Assembly: GCA_013815395.1 (NCBI GenBank) | Contig: JACDGH010000033.1 | Span: forward strand, 1 to 14,905 | Length of the DNA stretch: 14,905 nucleotides | Origin: Parachlamydiaceae bacterium | GTDB taxonomy: Bacteria; Chlamydiota; Chlamydiia; Chlamydiales; Parachlamydiaceae | Reading direction: 5' to 3' | Shown here: positions 8,077-13,990 of the stretch, in pieces | Layout: every line of letters begins with the position of its first letter | Numbering within the stretch: position 1 is the first letter of the stretch | Translations under genes and position numbers: made by a program | The notes under the pieces: generated by a model | What the model was told of the DNA's origin: nothing | Database searches by the model: none | The model's input: only the letters and a program-made list of their open reading frames with translations

Positions 8077-8098
8077 CCCCCAATTCTTCCCAAGAACC
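8077..8098 (-). repeat. GGTTCTTGGGAAGAATTGGG box, copy 2 (inverted)
   Basis: Exact inverted match over 22 bp to 7669-7690. It is followed by ATAATTTTC, and the next copy at 8591 is followed by the similar ATAAATTATT, so copies 2 and 3 share flanking bases as direct repeats. Confidence 0.85.
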
Positions 8099-8222
8099 AT
8101 AATTTTCGGGGTGTTTTTCACTTTTTCGGTTCCTAAACGGTACACCGCTTTTCCCAACCCAAGTAAATGCTTTTTAATATCATGATATTGTCATTGTGGT
8201 GTTTACAACTTTGGTCATTGAA

Positions 8223-8283
8223 TACCTCTCTGTGACCTCTGTAGTAAAAAAAATCTACCAAAGAGATTCCAGAGAACATAGAG
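8223..8283. repeat. Imperfect hairpin of CTCTGTG / CAGAG words
   Basis: CCTCTCTGTGACCTCTGTAG on the left faces CAAAGAGATTCCAGAGAACA on the right across an A-rich centre, giving an imperfect stem. It resembles the 'CACAGAGG..CACAGAGAG' intergenic repeats seen in many genomes. The short minus-strand open frame over it (8133-8321) is read as chance. Confidence 0.45.
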
Positions 8284-8470
8284 GAAGATCCCAAAGACCC
8301 AAAAGATGAACAAGCCCCCAACTTTAGTTATCAACCTTTGCGTTTCCTCTTTCTCTCTAAAACGAATAAGCGCGACATTATGGGCTGGCATTAGGTTGGG
8401 TAATCAAGCTAAAAAAGGAACATGGAACAGGTTTTGTGAATAATTTTTAGTTATAAACCAGCTTAATTGA

Positions 8471-8484
8471 CCAGCCTAGGCTGG
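8471..8484. repeat. Perfect palindrome CCAGCCTAGGCTGG
   Basis: A 14-bp perfect palindrome in a stretch with no gene. Fragments of related sequence (GGCTGGCATTAGGTTGGG) lie about 80 bases to the left. It has no loop, so it fits a protein-binding site or repeat relic rather than a hairpin. No function is assigned. Confidence 0.5.
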
Positions 8485-8590
8485 CAGTGGTGAGTTATTA
8501 TGAAATGTTCACTGTTTTACCCAATCAGGTCACACCGTCCACTCGTTAAGTCCAATCCCCAGTTTATAATTTTAATCACATCTTGGCATA

Positions 8591-8614
8591 CAATTCTTCC
8601 CAAGAACCATAAAT
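8591..8614 (-). repeat. AATTCTTCCCAAGAACC box, copy 3
   Basis: CAATTCTTCCCAAGAACCAT repeats 8081-8100 exactly in the same orientation, 510 bases away, and is inverted relative to 7669-7690. It sits just left of the ATATCGTT array, mirroring the position of copy 1 just right of the AACGATAT array. Confidence 0.85.
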
Positions 8615-8640
8615 TATTATATTATATCATGTTTATCTTT

Positions 8641-8745
8641 TAATATCGTTAATATCGTTTAATATCGTATATATATCGTTGTTATCAATCCTATCGTTAT
8701 ATCGTTTTATCGTTTTATGGTTTATGTTTTATCGTTCTATCGTTC
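8641..8745. repeat. AT-rich tandem array, ATATCGTT / TATCGTT units
   Basis: The repeated TATCGTT words are the reverse complement of the AACGATA units at 7518-7640. This array is more degenerate, with TTTATCGTT and TCTATCGTT variants towards its right end. Together with the left array it forms the outer arms of a 1.4-kb inverted arrangement. Confidence 0.85.
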
Positions 8746-8828
8746 CTATTGATCCCTCCTATCATTTTTCCTTGACTTTGTGACTCCTTATACCCCCAAA
8801 TGGCTTAAAAACCACTTTAAACACCTCT

Positions 8829-8848
8829 CCCCAATTCTTCCCAGAACC
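8829..8848 (-). repeat. AATTCTTCCCAGAACC box, copy 4 (one base deleted)
   Basis: CCCCAATTCTTCCCAGAACC is the box with one A missing. The 30 bases to its left (ACCACTTTAAACACCTCTCC) are the inverted, diverged counterpart of 7450-7485 (GGGGAGATGATTTCTTAAAG). This copy therefore closes the outer inverted repeat. It lies only 54 bases beyond the stop of the exported kinase-like gene. Confidence 0.75.
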
Positions 8849-8901
8849 GTTATAATTAAAAGTTGGAAAATTGTTATGGAAGTGCACCTCAATTTTTAGG
8901 T

Positions 8902-9675
8902 TTAATCGGGAATTTGAGTAATAGATTCCCAATATAACTGATTCTTTTTCGAAATATAAGGTGTGAGTCTATTGTAGTTAACGACTGGATATCCGTAATT
9001 TTGAGTATCAATAAAGGCAATTCGTCCTTCTGATGTAAAAGGAATATTACTAATTTTTGCCCCATCACTTAAACTAGATTTCCATAAAATTAAATATAAG
9101 TTATCCAACAAAGCATGTGTAACCCTTTTGCTTTGCCACATAATCTTATTTTCATTTTTTGAGTAAATATCCATGTCTTCAACAACAAGCAAATATTTTC
9201 TTTGAATACAATCTAGGGGAGGTAAGTTTTGACAAGGGATTTTATAGATCCATTTCTTAGGAACACAAAAATAAGAATCCAATCTATGTTCTGTAATTAT
9301 TTTTCTTATAATATTTGCACCCTCAATGCGTCTTATGAAAAACTCTAATTCAGAGCATTCAGGAATTTCACATTGGGTATCAAGGTAAAGTTTAAATAAA
9401 AATCCGGGCATTAACGAGTGACTTGTCACTATTATTTTTGTAACTTTTCTAGGTTTATTTTTTTCAAATCCAGCTTTTGTTAAATTTGCAAGATTTAGAG
9501 ATGCTCTTGATTCTGAAAATATTTTATCAAGTTTTTGCTTAACTGGATGTTTATTTGGTAAAAATAATGTCTTAAAAAATTCGTCTTCTAATCCATCATT
9601 TTCGCCTCTAAGAGTAGAGTGAACACTCAAAAGCAAAAGAAAATAAAGAATAACAGTATGAATACGAAATAACAT
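8902..9675 (-). CDS. Exported protein with kinase-like features, chlamydial hypothetical family
   Basis: The 257 aa protein has a signal peptide (basic start, hydrophobic residues 5-20, then polar), so it leaves the cytoplasm. I do not recognise it as a named protein. The body reads like a divergent protein/aminoglycoside kinase fold. FKLYL at 94-98 could hold the ATP-binding lysine, and FIRRIEGANIIRKII (113-127) the C-helix. VPKKWIY (138-144) precedes a hinge-like LVVEDMD (163-169). LSDGAKISN...GRIAFIDTQ (202-225) sits where a catalytic loop (Asp203, Asn210) and metal-binding Asp (D223) would be. The usual HxD is not visible, so it may be a degenerate kinase. The start is supported by AGGAAG 5 bases before the ATG. 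An alternative is a chlamydia-specific envelope protein with no enzymatic role. Confidence 0.75.
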   Translation of the reverse strand: MLFRIHTVILYFLLLLSVHSTLRGENDGLEDEFFKTLFLPNKHPVKQKLDKIFSESRASLNLANLTKAGFEKNKPRKVTKIIVTSHSLMPGFLFKLYLDTQCEIPECSELEFFIRRIEGANIIRKIITEHRLDSYFCVPKKWIYKIPCQNLPPLDCIQRKYLLVVEDMDIYSKNENKIMWQSKRVTHALLDNLYLILWKSSLSDGAKISNIPFTSEGRIAFIDTQNYGYPVVNYNRLTPYISKKNQLYWESITQIPD

Positions 9676-9936
9676 TTTTCTTCCTATTATAACTTAAAGT
9701 GCACCTTAGCATCTTGTGCTAGGGCCGTCAAGTTACCTTTTAGGAATGAGCAATGCTTAAATGTGAGTAATTGATAAATTTGCAGTTGAGAACATCTTCG
9801 ACTTAGAATAACAAAAGAAATTAGTATTCACGTCCCCTGCTCGCCACGGTTAATAATACGCGGCTTTGCTATGCTTGTACACCGTTGCACTTAAATTCTC
9901 GGTTTTGGGTAACGTGAAAGCTTCAGAGGTTGCAAC
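9676..9936. other. Intergenic stretch without recognised gene
   Basis: This lies between the exported kinase-like gene (upstream side, likely holding its promoter) and the terminator at 9937. All frames are broken, and I could not match the CG-richer patch at 9828-9890 to any known element. Confidence 0.5.
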
Positions 9937-9976
9937 AAAAAAAATGGGTCCATACTAATATGAACCCATTTTTTTT
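9937..9976. terminator. Bidirectional intrinsic terminator
   Basis: A8 + TGGGTCCATA, a 4-base CTAA loop, then TATGAACCCA + T8: an 18-base stem with a single mismatch and a T-tract on each strand. On the minus strand it lies about 100 bases beyond the stop of the exported duplication protein and is its probable terminator. GGTTGCAAC and TTGTAACC just outside lengthen the stem slightly. Confidence 0.85.
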
Positions 9977-10073
9977 ATTGTAACCCCGGGGCTTTAATGC
10001 CGCCAAACGGAAAATTTAAGTGTAACAGTGTATTAGGCAAAGGAACATAATTAACTACAGAATATCTATTATT

Positions 10074-10673
10074 CTAATGAATAACAAATGCACCTGTAGC
10101 TGATGTTGCCTTTTTAGCTAAAATAATATCTAAGTTGATAAAATCATAGTGATTAACTTCACCTTGTCCTTGAACAATAACATGCTCCCCGACGCTCCAT
10201 TTTTTTGTAGAAAATTGGTTATAGAAGCTAAATTCCCATACTGAATTGTCACTCAGTTTTACAAATTCGCCATCATTTTGAATTTCTACAATTTTTAATC
10301 CTTTAGAATGGGATTCAAGAACATCAAAAACAAGATAAGGTTCAACTATATCTTCTTTTGGTACGTTTAGGGGGGTTGCTATCAACAACAACGCTTCATC
10401 GACAATTTTTGCTTCAAAAGAAATGACATCAAGTCGTTTCCATGTTTTAATGAGATTGTCATCGCGTTTTTTGTAATCTTTAATGTGAAAAATTTGACCA
10501 CCAACTAATTTTATAGTTCCCGTTAAAAGCGCACAATCATATCCCAACGAAATATCTGATATTACGTTTTGATAAATAGGCAAAGGAGATGGCTGAGAAG
10601 CATTTATTTGTCCTACTTGACAAACAACCAACATTAATACAAGAGTTGAAAAAAAGTTTTTGAGTGTTTTCAT
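10074..10673 (-). CDS. Exported hypothetical protein with internal duplication
   Basis: The 199 aa protein has a clear signal peptide (MKTLKNFF then hydrophobic 9-21, likely cleavage after ...INAS at 26), so it is periplasmic or exported. The mature part seems to contain one module twice (about 53-101 and 134-182): a short beta pair 'I.L....W/F.I', a central Trp (TWKRLDVISF; KKWSVGEHVIV), and a hydrophobic strand with Asn near the end (ATPLN; FINLDI). The second copy, DNSVWEF...KKWSVGEHVIVQG, resembles small beta-barrel repeats I associate with chlamydial exported proteins. No catalytic residues can be named. The frame is open 18 codons further upstream, but AAGGA lies 6 bases before the ATG at 10673 and only this start gives the signal peptide. 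Confidence 0.78.
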   Translation of the reverse strand: MKTLKNFFSTLVLMLVVCQVGQINASQPSPLPIYQNVISDISLGYDCALLTGTIKLVGGQIFHIKDYKKRDDNLIKTWKRLDVISFEAKIVDEALLLIATPLNVPKEDIVEPYLVFDVLESHSKGLKIVEIQNDGEFVKLSDNSVWEFSFYNQFSTKKWSVGEHVIVQGQGEVNHYDFINLDIILAKKATSATGAFVIH

Positions 10674-10767
10674 CGTTATTCCTTGGTAATCGTTAAAAAT
10701 TGTGATCTCTTGCAAGATGATCTTCAATAGCTAGAAATTGATTGTTTTAAAAATTTCTTTTTTTTAG

Positions 10768-10908
10768 CTAATGCATAAAGACATATTCTTCGTTTTCCTT
10801 ATTTATTTCAACCTTTTTAAAAAGTAGGCAAGGATATTTTTTTTGATCTTGGATGAAATGATAAAATTCCATATGCTTTTCACAATTTAAGGATATGCTT
10901 GGATGCAT
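10768..10908 (-). CDS. Possible small protein of 46 residues
   Basis: A short frame from ATG (10906-10908) to TAG encodes a charged peptide with the core HMEFYHFIQDQKKYPCLLF. An AGGG lies 5 bases before the ATG, a fair Shine-Dalgarno match. The frame is co-directional with and 94 bases upstream of the exported duplication protein, and lies in the divergent spacer before the protease candidate. No family is recognised. It may be a real small gene, a decayed gene, or chance in AT-rich DNA. Confidence 0.3.
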   Translation of the reverse strand: MHPSISLNCEKHMEFYHFIQDQKKYPCLLFKKVEINKENEEYVFMH

Positions 10909-10962
10909 TAGATCCCTATTTGGAGAATTATTACACACGCTAACAACTAATTTGGAGATATA

Positions 10963-11730
10963 GTGAATAAAATCTGCTCAAATAGTTATGGCAAACTTCC
11001 TGGGTTTCTAGCTAGTTTTGATCACAGCTTACTATCCAAAGGCCCTGTAATTCAAGAACAAGTGCATGATTTTGTAAAAAAATTAAACACTAAAGTTTTG
11101 AGCGAAAAAATAAACGGCATTACTTTTAATTCAAAATATATCAAACCTGAGTTGCGAGGAGGAGCTTGTTCCGCTATAGCTTTGAGAATAGCTTGCCCTT
11201 TATTAGATCGCGTAAAGCACTTGCCGAGCAATTCTTCATGGGATTGCCAGGCGGATGCAATCGATTTTGTTGAACTAATTAATAAATCGGAAAGTATAGA
11301 AAAAGATCAAATTCGTAGTGTCCAAGCAGCATTTAATACCATTATTGTAACTAGCGAAAAAATCTCAGATATCAGCCAACAAAAAATCAGAGCTCTCGCG
11401 GCATTTTATGATATAAAAATCCTTTATTCGACAGATGAATATGTGATAGAAGAGGGAGAAAATTTTGAAAGAAAATTTTTAGAACAAATTAAAAACTTAA
11501 ATCAGGGGGTTTATTTAGTGCGTGCTATTCAAGAAGCAGATAACCGCAAAAAGGAATCACGTGGACATTCAACAATTTATATCAAAGACAAAAAAGAAGA
11601 ATTATATTTTGATCCAAGACTTGGGTTATATAAGTTAAACGAGCAAAAAAAGGTTTTTTTCGAATCTATATATGGTTCTAAAAGAATATATAATCTTGAT
11701 AATATAAAAATTCATTTACTATCCAAATAA
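10963..11730 (+). CDS. YopT/C58-like papain-fold cysteine protease candidate
   Basis: The 255 aa protein has no signal peptide. I see a possible papain-type triad in the order and spacing of the YopT/AvrPphB (C58) family. Cys69 is in RGGACSAIAL, placed like the 'G.C..L' active-site helix. His202 is in GHSTIYI, followed by Asp217 in ELYFDPRLGLY, which resembles the 'H.....FDPN.G.y' end of that family. The His-Asp distance is 15 residues, close to YopT His258-Asp274. C58 enzymes are injected toxins that cleave host small GTPases or kinases. The target here is unknown. The start is GTG with GGAG 5 bases upstream. The gene points away from the neighbouring exported protein genes and has no obvious terminator. 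It could also be another papain-like hydrolase such as a deamidase or transglutaminase. Confidence 0.7.
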   Translation: MNKICSNSYGKLPGFLASFDHSLLSKGPVIQEQVHDFVKKLNTKVLSEKINGITFNSKYIKPELRGGACSAIALRIACPLLDRVKHLPSNSSWDCQADAIDFVELINKSESIEKDQIRSVQAAFNTIIVTSEKISDISQQKIRALAAFYDIKILYSTDEYVIEEGENFERKFLEQIKNLNQGVYLVRAIQEADNRKKESRGHSTIYIKDKKEELYFDPRLGLYKLNEQKKVFFESIYGSKRIYNLDNIKIHLLSK

Positions 11731-11742
11731 TAATATTTCAAA

Positions 11743-11946
11743 TATATATGTTCTAAAATGAATGTGAAAAACATTTTGCTCTGCAGCTGAACCACAATGA
11801 AGTTCTAATCATGGATTAAAGAAAAGCTGCAAAAACTATTTTCCAAAAGCTCTGAGTCTTGTAATGAAATGGGCAGCAATTTATCAACATGAATTAATGA
11901 AAGATTAGAAAAGACAAGACAGATGGAAATGGGGAAACCTAAAGGT
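11743..11946 (+). pseudogene. DUF4160-type gene remnant
   Basis: Reading three frames in turn gives the outline of a DUF4160 protein. The first piece is IYMF-stop-NECEKHFALQLNHNEVLI, like 'MYFNEHxPPHFHxxYNxNEVLI'. The second, after a +1 shift near 11815, is KNYFPKALSLVMKWAAIYQH then ELMKD. A stop falls where the family has Trp, and a further shift gives EKTRQMEMGKPK. DUF4160 proteins are about 85 residues, often next to DUF2442 and thought to be toxin-antitoxin-like. No DUF2442 partner is visible. Two in-frame stops and two shifts make it non-functional. The family match is by recalled pattern. Confidence 0.55.
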
Positions 11947-12011
11947 TAGTTCTCAGGTGGGCTTAAATAATCAATTCTATTGGGCAATAGATGGAGCACT
12001 GTTATTATTGA

Positions 12012-12468
12012 CTAGCCAGTATAACCACACACCCCTGTACGCGGTGAATTAACTAGAGGCATTAAATAGAGTTCATCATCATCTTCTTCAACACAAGAGT
12101 GGCAAAAGCAATCGCCTTCAGTACTACTAATCATTGTTGCTTTTTTTTTGCAGGAGATGCATTTAAATTCCGGTTCTTGATTTTGATCGATTACTCTAAT
12201 CTCTTTACCTTTTAAATTGACTTAAGTGTCCACAACATTCTAGCCAAGTTTCCCTTAAAAAGTGATCTAGGTTTTCAAGCTTTAATTTAAATGGAACAGA
12301 TAAGTACAACCGATAAATTGGATTTTTATGCGGCCATGCACTTTTATAAGAGCGAAGAATTGTCTTTTTTAATCTGTTATTGTCCCTGAATTCACTTACT
12401 TTTAGAAGAAGTCGACTTGATTTTTTTGGGATGAATTGGAACTCGGACATATTTGGCCCAGCAATCAT
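12012..12468 (-). pseudogene. Broken pRiA4b-ORF3-like zinc-binding protein gene
   Basis: The first part (ATG at 12468 to TAA at 12205) encodes 87 residues including NPIYRLYLSV and LDHFLRETWLECCGHLSQF, as in the front of pRiA4b ORF-3-like proteins. In the next frame, overlapping the end, come LKGKEIRVIDQ, then the cysteine cluster CISC...CFCHSC, then MPLVNSPRTGVCGYTG and TAG at 12012. Intact relatives, as I recall them, carry a segment with a YDFGSTTEL-like motif between these parts. It is absent here, so the gene appears to have lost an internal block with an out-of-frame join. The start lies 15 bases after the stop of the split kinase gene. The first part might still be translated as a truncated peptide. 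Confidence 0.6.
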
Positions 12469-12483
12469 AAAAAATTCTCTTCG

Positions 12484-13218
12484 TCATCCGCGGTCCACCT
12501 GACATTTGAAAATTGAAAAAAGCGGGGGTTTATTTTGAGTATTTATAATTAAATCATACTGATCAATAGGTGATAAAAATAGTGTCTCGCTACAAGTTTT
12601 TATAGGAATAAATTCTCCCTTTAGCCTATCGAATCCTTCTTTAGTTATGTCATTGAATAAGACAATTTTTTTTGATTCGCTTTTCTCTATTAGTAAGGCG
12701 TTCCTTATATCTTTAAAAATATTTTCTATTTCTGAACGTTCATAACAATGAAGCGAACGCATCGGATCATCACTCAATTTATATAAGCGTGTAAAGCTTG
12801 GTATAACATTTTTATAAAGACGATGAGAAGAGGAATTTTTGGTTTGCATAGCTCTTTCATTCCGTTTATTGAAATTATAAAGCGTATGTTCAAGGGTGGA
12901 AAACACTAGAACCCTTATTATAAGAGTATCTGGAAAAACATTGTGAAGCATTTCAGGAGTTGTATACCAACGATCTAGAACGATTGAATTATTGTTGTTT
13001 AATTTTTCTCGAATTAAATCTATTAATAATATTTCGAAGTGTTGAAAAATCATTTTTCTAAACTTTTCCGGATCATTTTCAGCTATATAGCTTTGAATAA
13101 TTTCAATTGCATTTCCAACCGACTCTTTATGAGAGTCGGTTGGATCTCCAGGGAAAATAACTGTGCTATTTTTTATAGCTTGAAATAAATTTTCATGAGG
13201 GAGTACTTCGGTATTCAA
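12484..13218 (-). pseudogene. C-terminal part of split exported P-loop kinase
   Basis: This open frame of about 244 residues has no P-loop of its own and begins in mid-domain right beside a hairpin of the insertion element. It contains IVLDRWYTTPEML (79-91) and VLVFSTLEHTLYNFNKRNER (103-122), which look like the second half of a CPT/zeta-toxin-like kinase: substrate-site Asp-Arg, then a strand followed by an Arg-rich lid. The missing N-terminal part, with signal peptide and Walker A motif, lies in the same orientation at about 13990-14227 beyond the IS element. The TTG that opens the frame has no convincing SD, so translation is doubtful. A perfect 12-bp hairpin lies inside the frame at 13115-13143. 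Confidence 0.7.
13115..13143. repeat. 12-bp perfect hairpin inside the split kinase gene
   Basis: CCAACCGACTCT, loop TTATG, AGAGTCGGTTGG. The CCGACT/AGTCGG part of the stem is the same as in the element hairpin at 13292-13306. It lies in frame within the gene (encoding about DPTDSHKESVGNA), about 80 bases from the element edge. Confidence 0.7.
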
Positions 13219-13222
13219 CCAC

Positions 13223-13327
13223 TATGGACTAAAGTCCATAGATTGCTTTTCGACTGAAAGTCGAGTTTCGACTAAAGTCGACTGAAAGATTCCGACTAAA
13301 AGTCGGTTAAAATCCAGACTGGAAGTC
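13223..13327. repeat. Hairpin array, downstream side of tnpA (5 hairpins)
   Basis: Five small hairpins lie in a row. They are TATGGACT-AA-AGTCCATA (13223-13240), CGACT-GAA-AGTCG (13251-13263), CGACT-AA-AGTCG (13269-13280), CCGACT-AAA-AGTCGG (13292-13306) and GACT-GGA-AGTC (13317-13327). All share an ACT...AGT closing core with a 2-3 base purine loop, while the outer stem bases differ but remain paired. Confidence 0.85.
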
Positions 13328-13337
13328 ACTTGCCCCT

Positions 13338-13769
13338 CTATTTATCCACCGTAAATTCTCCAAAATCTTTGTCTTGATGATTTTTGACATATTCTTTAAT
13401 CATTTCATCTGTAATATCACCAGCACTGAATACAGCATATCCTATAGACCAGAAATGCTGCCCCCAGTATTTCTTGCTAAGTTCAGGAAACTCCTCTTGT
13501 ATACGTCTAGATGTCCGACCCTTTATGGATTTTACTATTTCTGTAATAGACATCTGAGGTGGATAGGAAATATATAAGTGTACATGGTCAGAGCTCACAT
13601 GACCCCGAACTATGAGAATATCGCTCGCATCACAGCATTGTCGTATAAGCTCTCTTATACGTAATTTAATGTCATTCACGAGCACTTTATAGCGATACTT
13701 TGTCACCCAGATTAGATGAGCCTTCAGCTCATATTTAGAATGTGATGTTTTCCTATGTTTACTGACCAT
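13338..13769 (-). CDS. tnpA: IS200/IS605 family transposase TnpA
   Basis: This Y1 HUH transposase cuts and rejoins single-stranded DNA at hairpin-marked ends. The 143 aa product has the usual length and landmarks. YELKAHLIWVTKYRYKVL is near the start, followed by the metal-binding HUH in GHVSSDHVHLYIS (His62, His64). IVKSIKGRTSRRIQEE follows, then FWSIGYAVFSAG and the catalytic Tyr127 in EMIKEYVKNHQ. No residue is missing, so it may be active. The frame runs two codons further to a GTG, but the ATG at 13767-13769 fits the family. No good SD is present, in keeping with the poor translation typical of IS200. The surrounding hairpin arrays are its likely substrates. Confidence 0.93.
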   Translation of the reverse strand: MVSKHRKTSHSKYELKAHLIWVTKYRYKVLVNDIKLRIRELIRQCCDASDILIVRGHVSSDHVHLYISYPPQMSITEIVKSIKGRTSRRIQEEFPELSKKYWGQHFWSIGYAVFSAGDITDEMIKEYVKNHQDKDFGEFTVDK

Positions 13770-13805
13770 AACCACTAATCGTTAATAATTAAACAATTAG
13801 CTAAT

Positions 13806-13835
13806 ATAATATCACATAGTACAAATACATATCAA
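13806..13835 (-). promoter_or_regulatory. tnpA: Possible tnpA promoter
   Basis: On the minus strand TTGATA (13830-13835) is followed after 18 bases by TATTAT (13806-13811), reading towards tnpA about 40 bases away. The surroundings are very AT-rich, so a chance match is quite possible. Confidence 0.35.
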
Positions 13836-13847
13836 TTAATTTAACCA

Positions 13848-13876
13848 TTGACACCAGTTTTATATGTAGTTATAAT
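13848..13876 (+). promoter_or_regulatory. Perfect consensus housekeeping promoter facing away from tnpA
   Basis: TTGACA (13848-13853), exactly 17 bases, then TATAAT (13871-13876): full matches to both boxes at optimal spacing. It reads rightwards through the right-hand hairpin array and then antisense to the N-terminal half of the split kinase gene. No plus-strand gene follows within the window. Confidence 0.7.
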
Positions 13877-13914
13877 AATAGAATGAAATTCTATTAAACC
13901 CAACATCAACAACA

Positions 13915-13990
13915 TATGGACTAAAGTCCATAGTCTGAATACATTAACTGAAAGTTAACTCCTTGGACTGAAAGTCCAGAGTTTTGACTC
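13915..13990. repeat. Hairpin array, upstream side of tnpA (3-4 hairpins)
   Basis: TATGGACT-AA-AGTCCATA (13915-13932) is identical to the outer hairpin on the other side. Then come TTAACT-GAA-AGTTAA (13944-13958), TGGACT-GAA-AGTCCA (13964-13978) and a weaker GAGT-TTTG-ACTC (13979-13990). The cores match those of the left array. Confidence 0.85.

Larger units (their letters stand above)
7313..8901. other. 1.6-kb gene-free repeat region
   Basis: No credible coding sequence is present. Only one short open frame (8133-8321, minus) occurs and it lies on a repeat-like purine/pyrimidine stretch. The region is built of inverted repeats in nested order. From left to right these are a degenerate ATTGGGGAG segment (about 7450), an AACGATAT tandem array (7518-7640), a GGTTCTTGGGAAGAATTGGG box (7669), and a 62-bp arm (7807). 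The complements follow at 7994, 8077, 8591, 8641 and about 8800. The separate parts are listed individually. Positions 8380-8560 also contain a perfect CCAGCCTAGGCTGG palindrome. The first 120 bases after the phosphatase gene hold its putative promoter but no clear -35/-10 pair. Confidence 0.8.
13223..13990 (-). mobile_element. IS200/IS605-type element with hairpin-array ends
   Basis: The element consists of one HUH transposase gene with arrays of hairpins on both sides and no inverted terminal repeats, as expected for single-strand transposons. The outermost hairpins are about 13223-13240 and 13964-13990. The edges are set by where the split kinase frame resumes, so they may be off by several bases. 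IS200/IS605 elements make no target duplication, in line with none being visible. No TnpB gene is present, so it is IS200-like. The identical 18-bp hairpin at both ends is the clearest bracket. Confidence 0.75.

Noticed and set aside
8133..8321. 62-codon minus-strand frame in the repeat region
   Set aside because: Its sequence is derived from CTCTG/CAGAG repeat words and the Ser-rich start is an artefact of that. No SD is present.
9828..9900. CG-richer patch as a transposase remnant
   Set aside because: Translation in all frames gave no motif of any IS family that I could defend.
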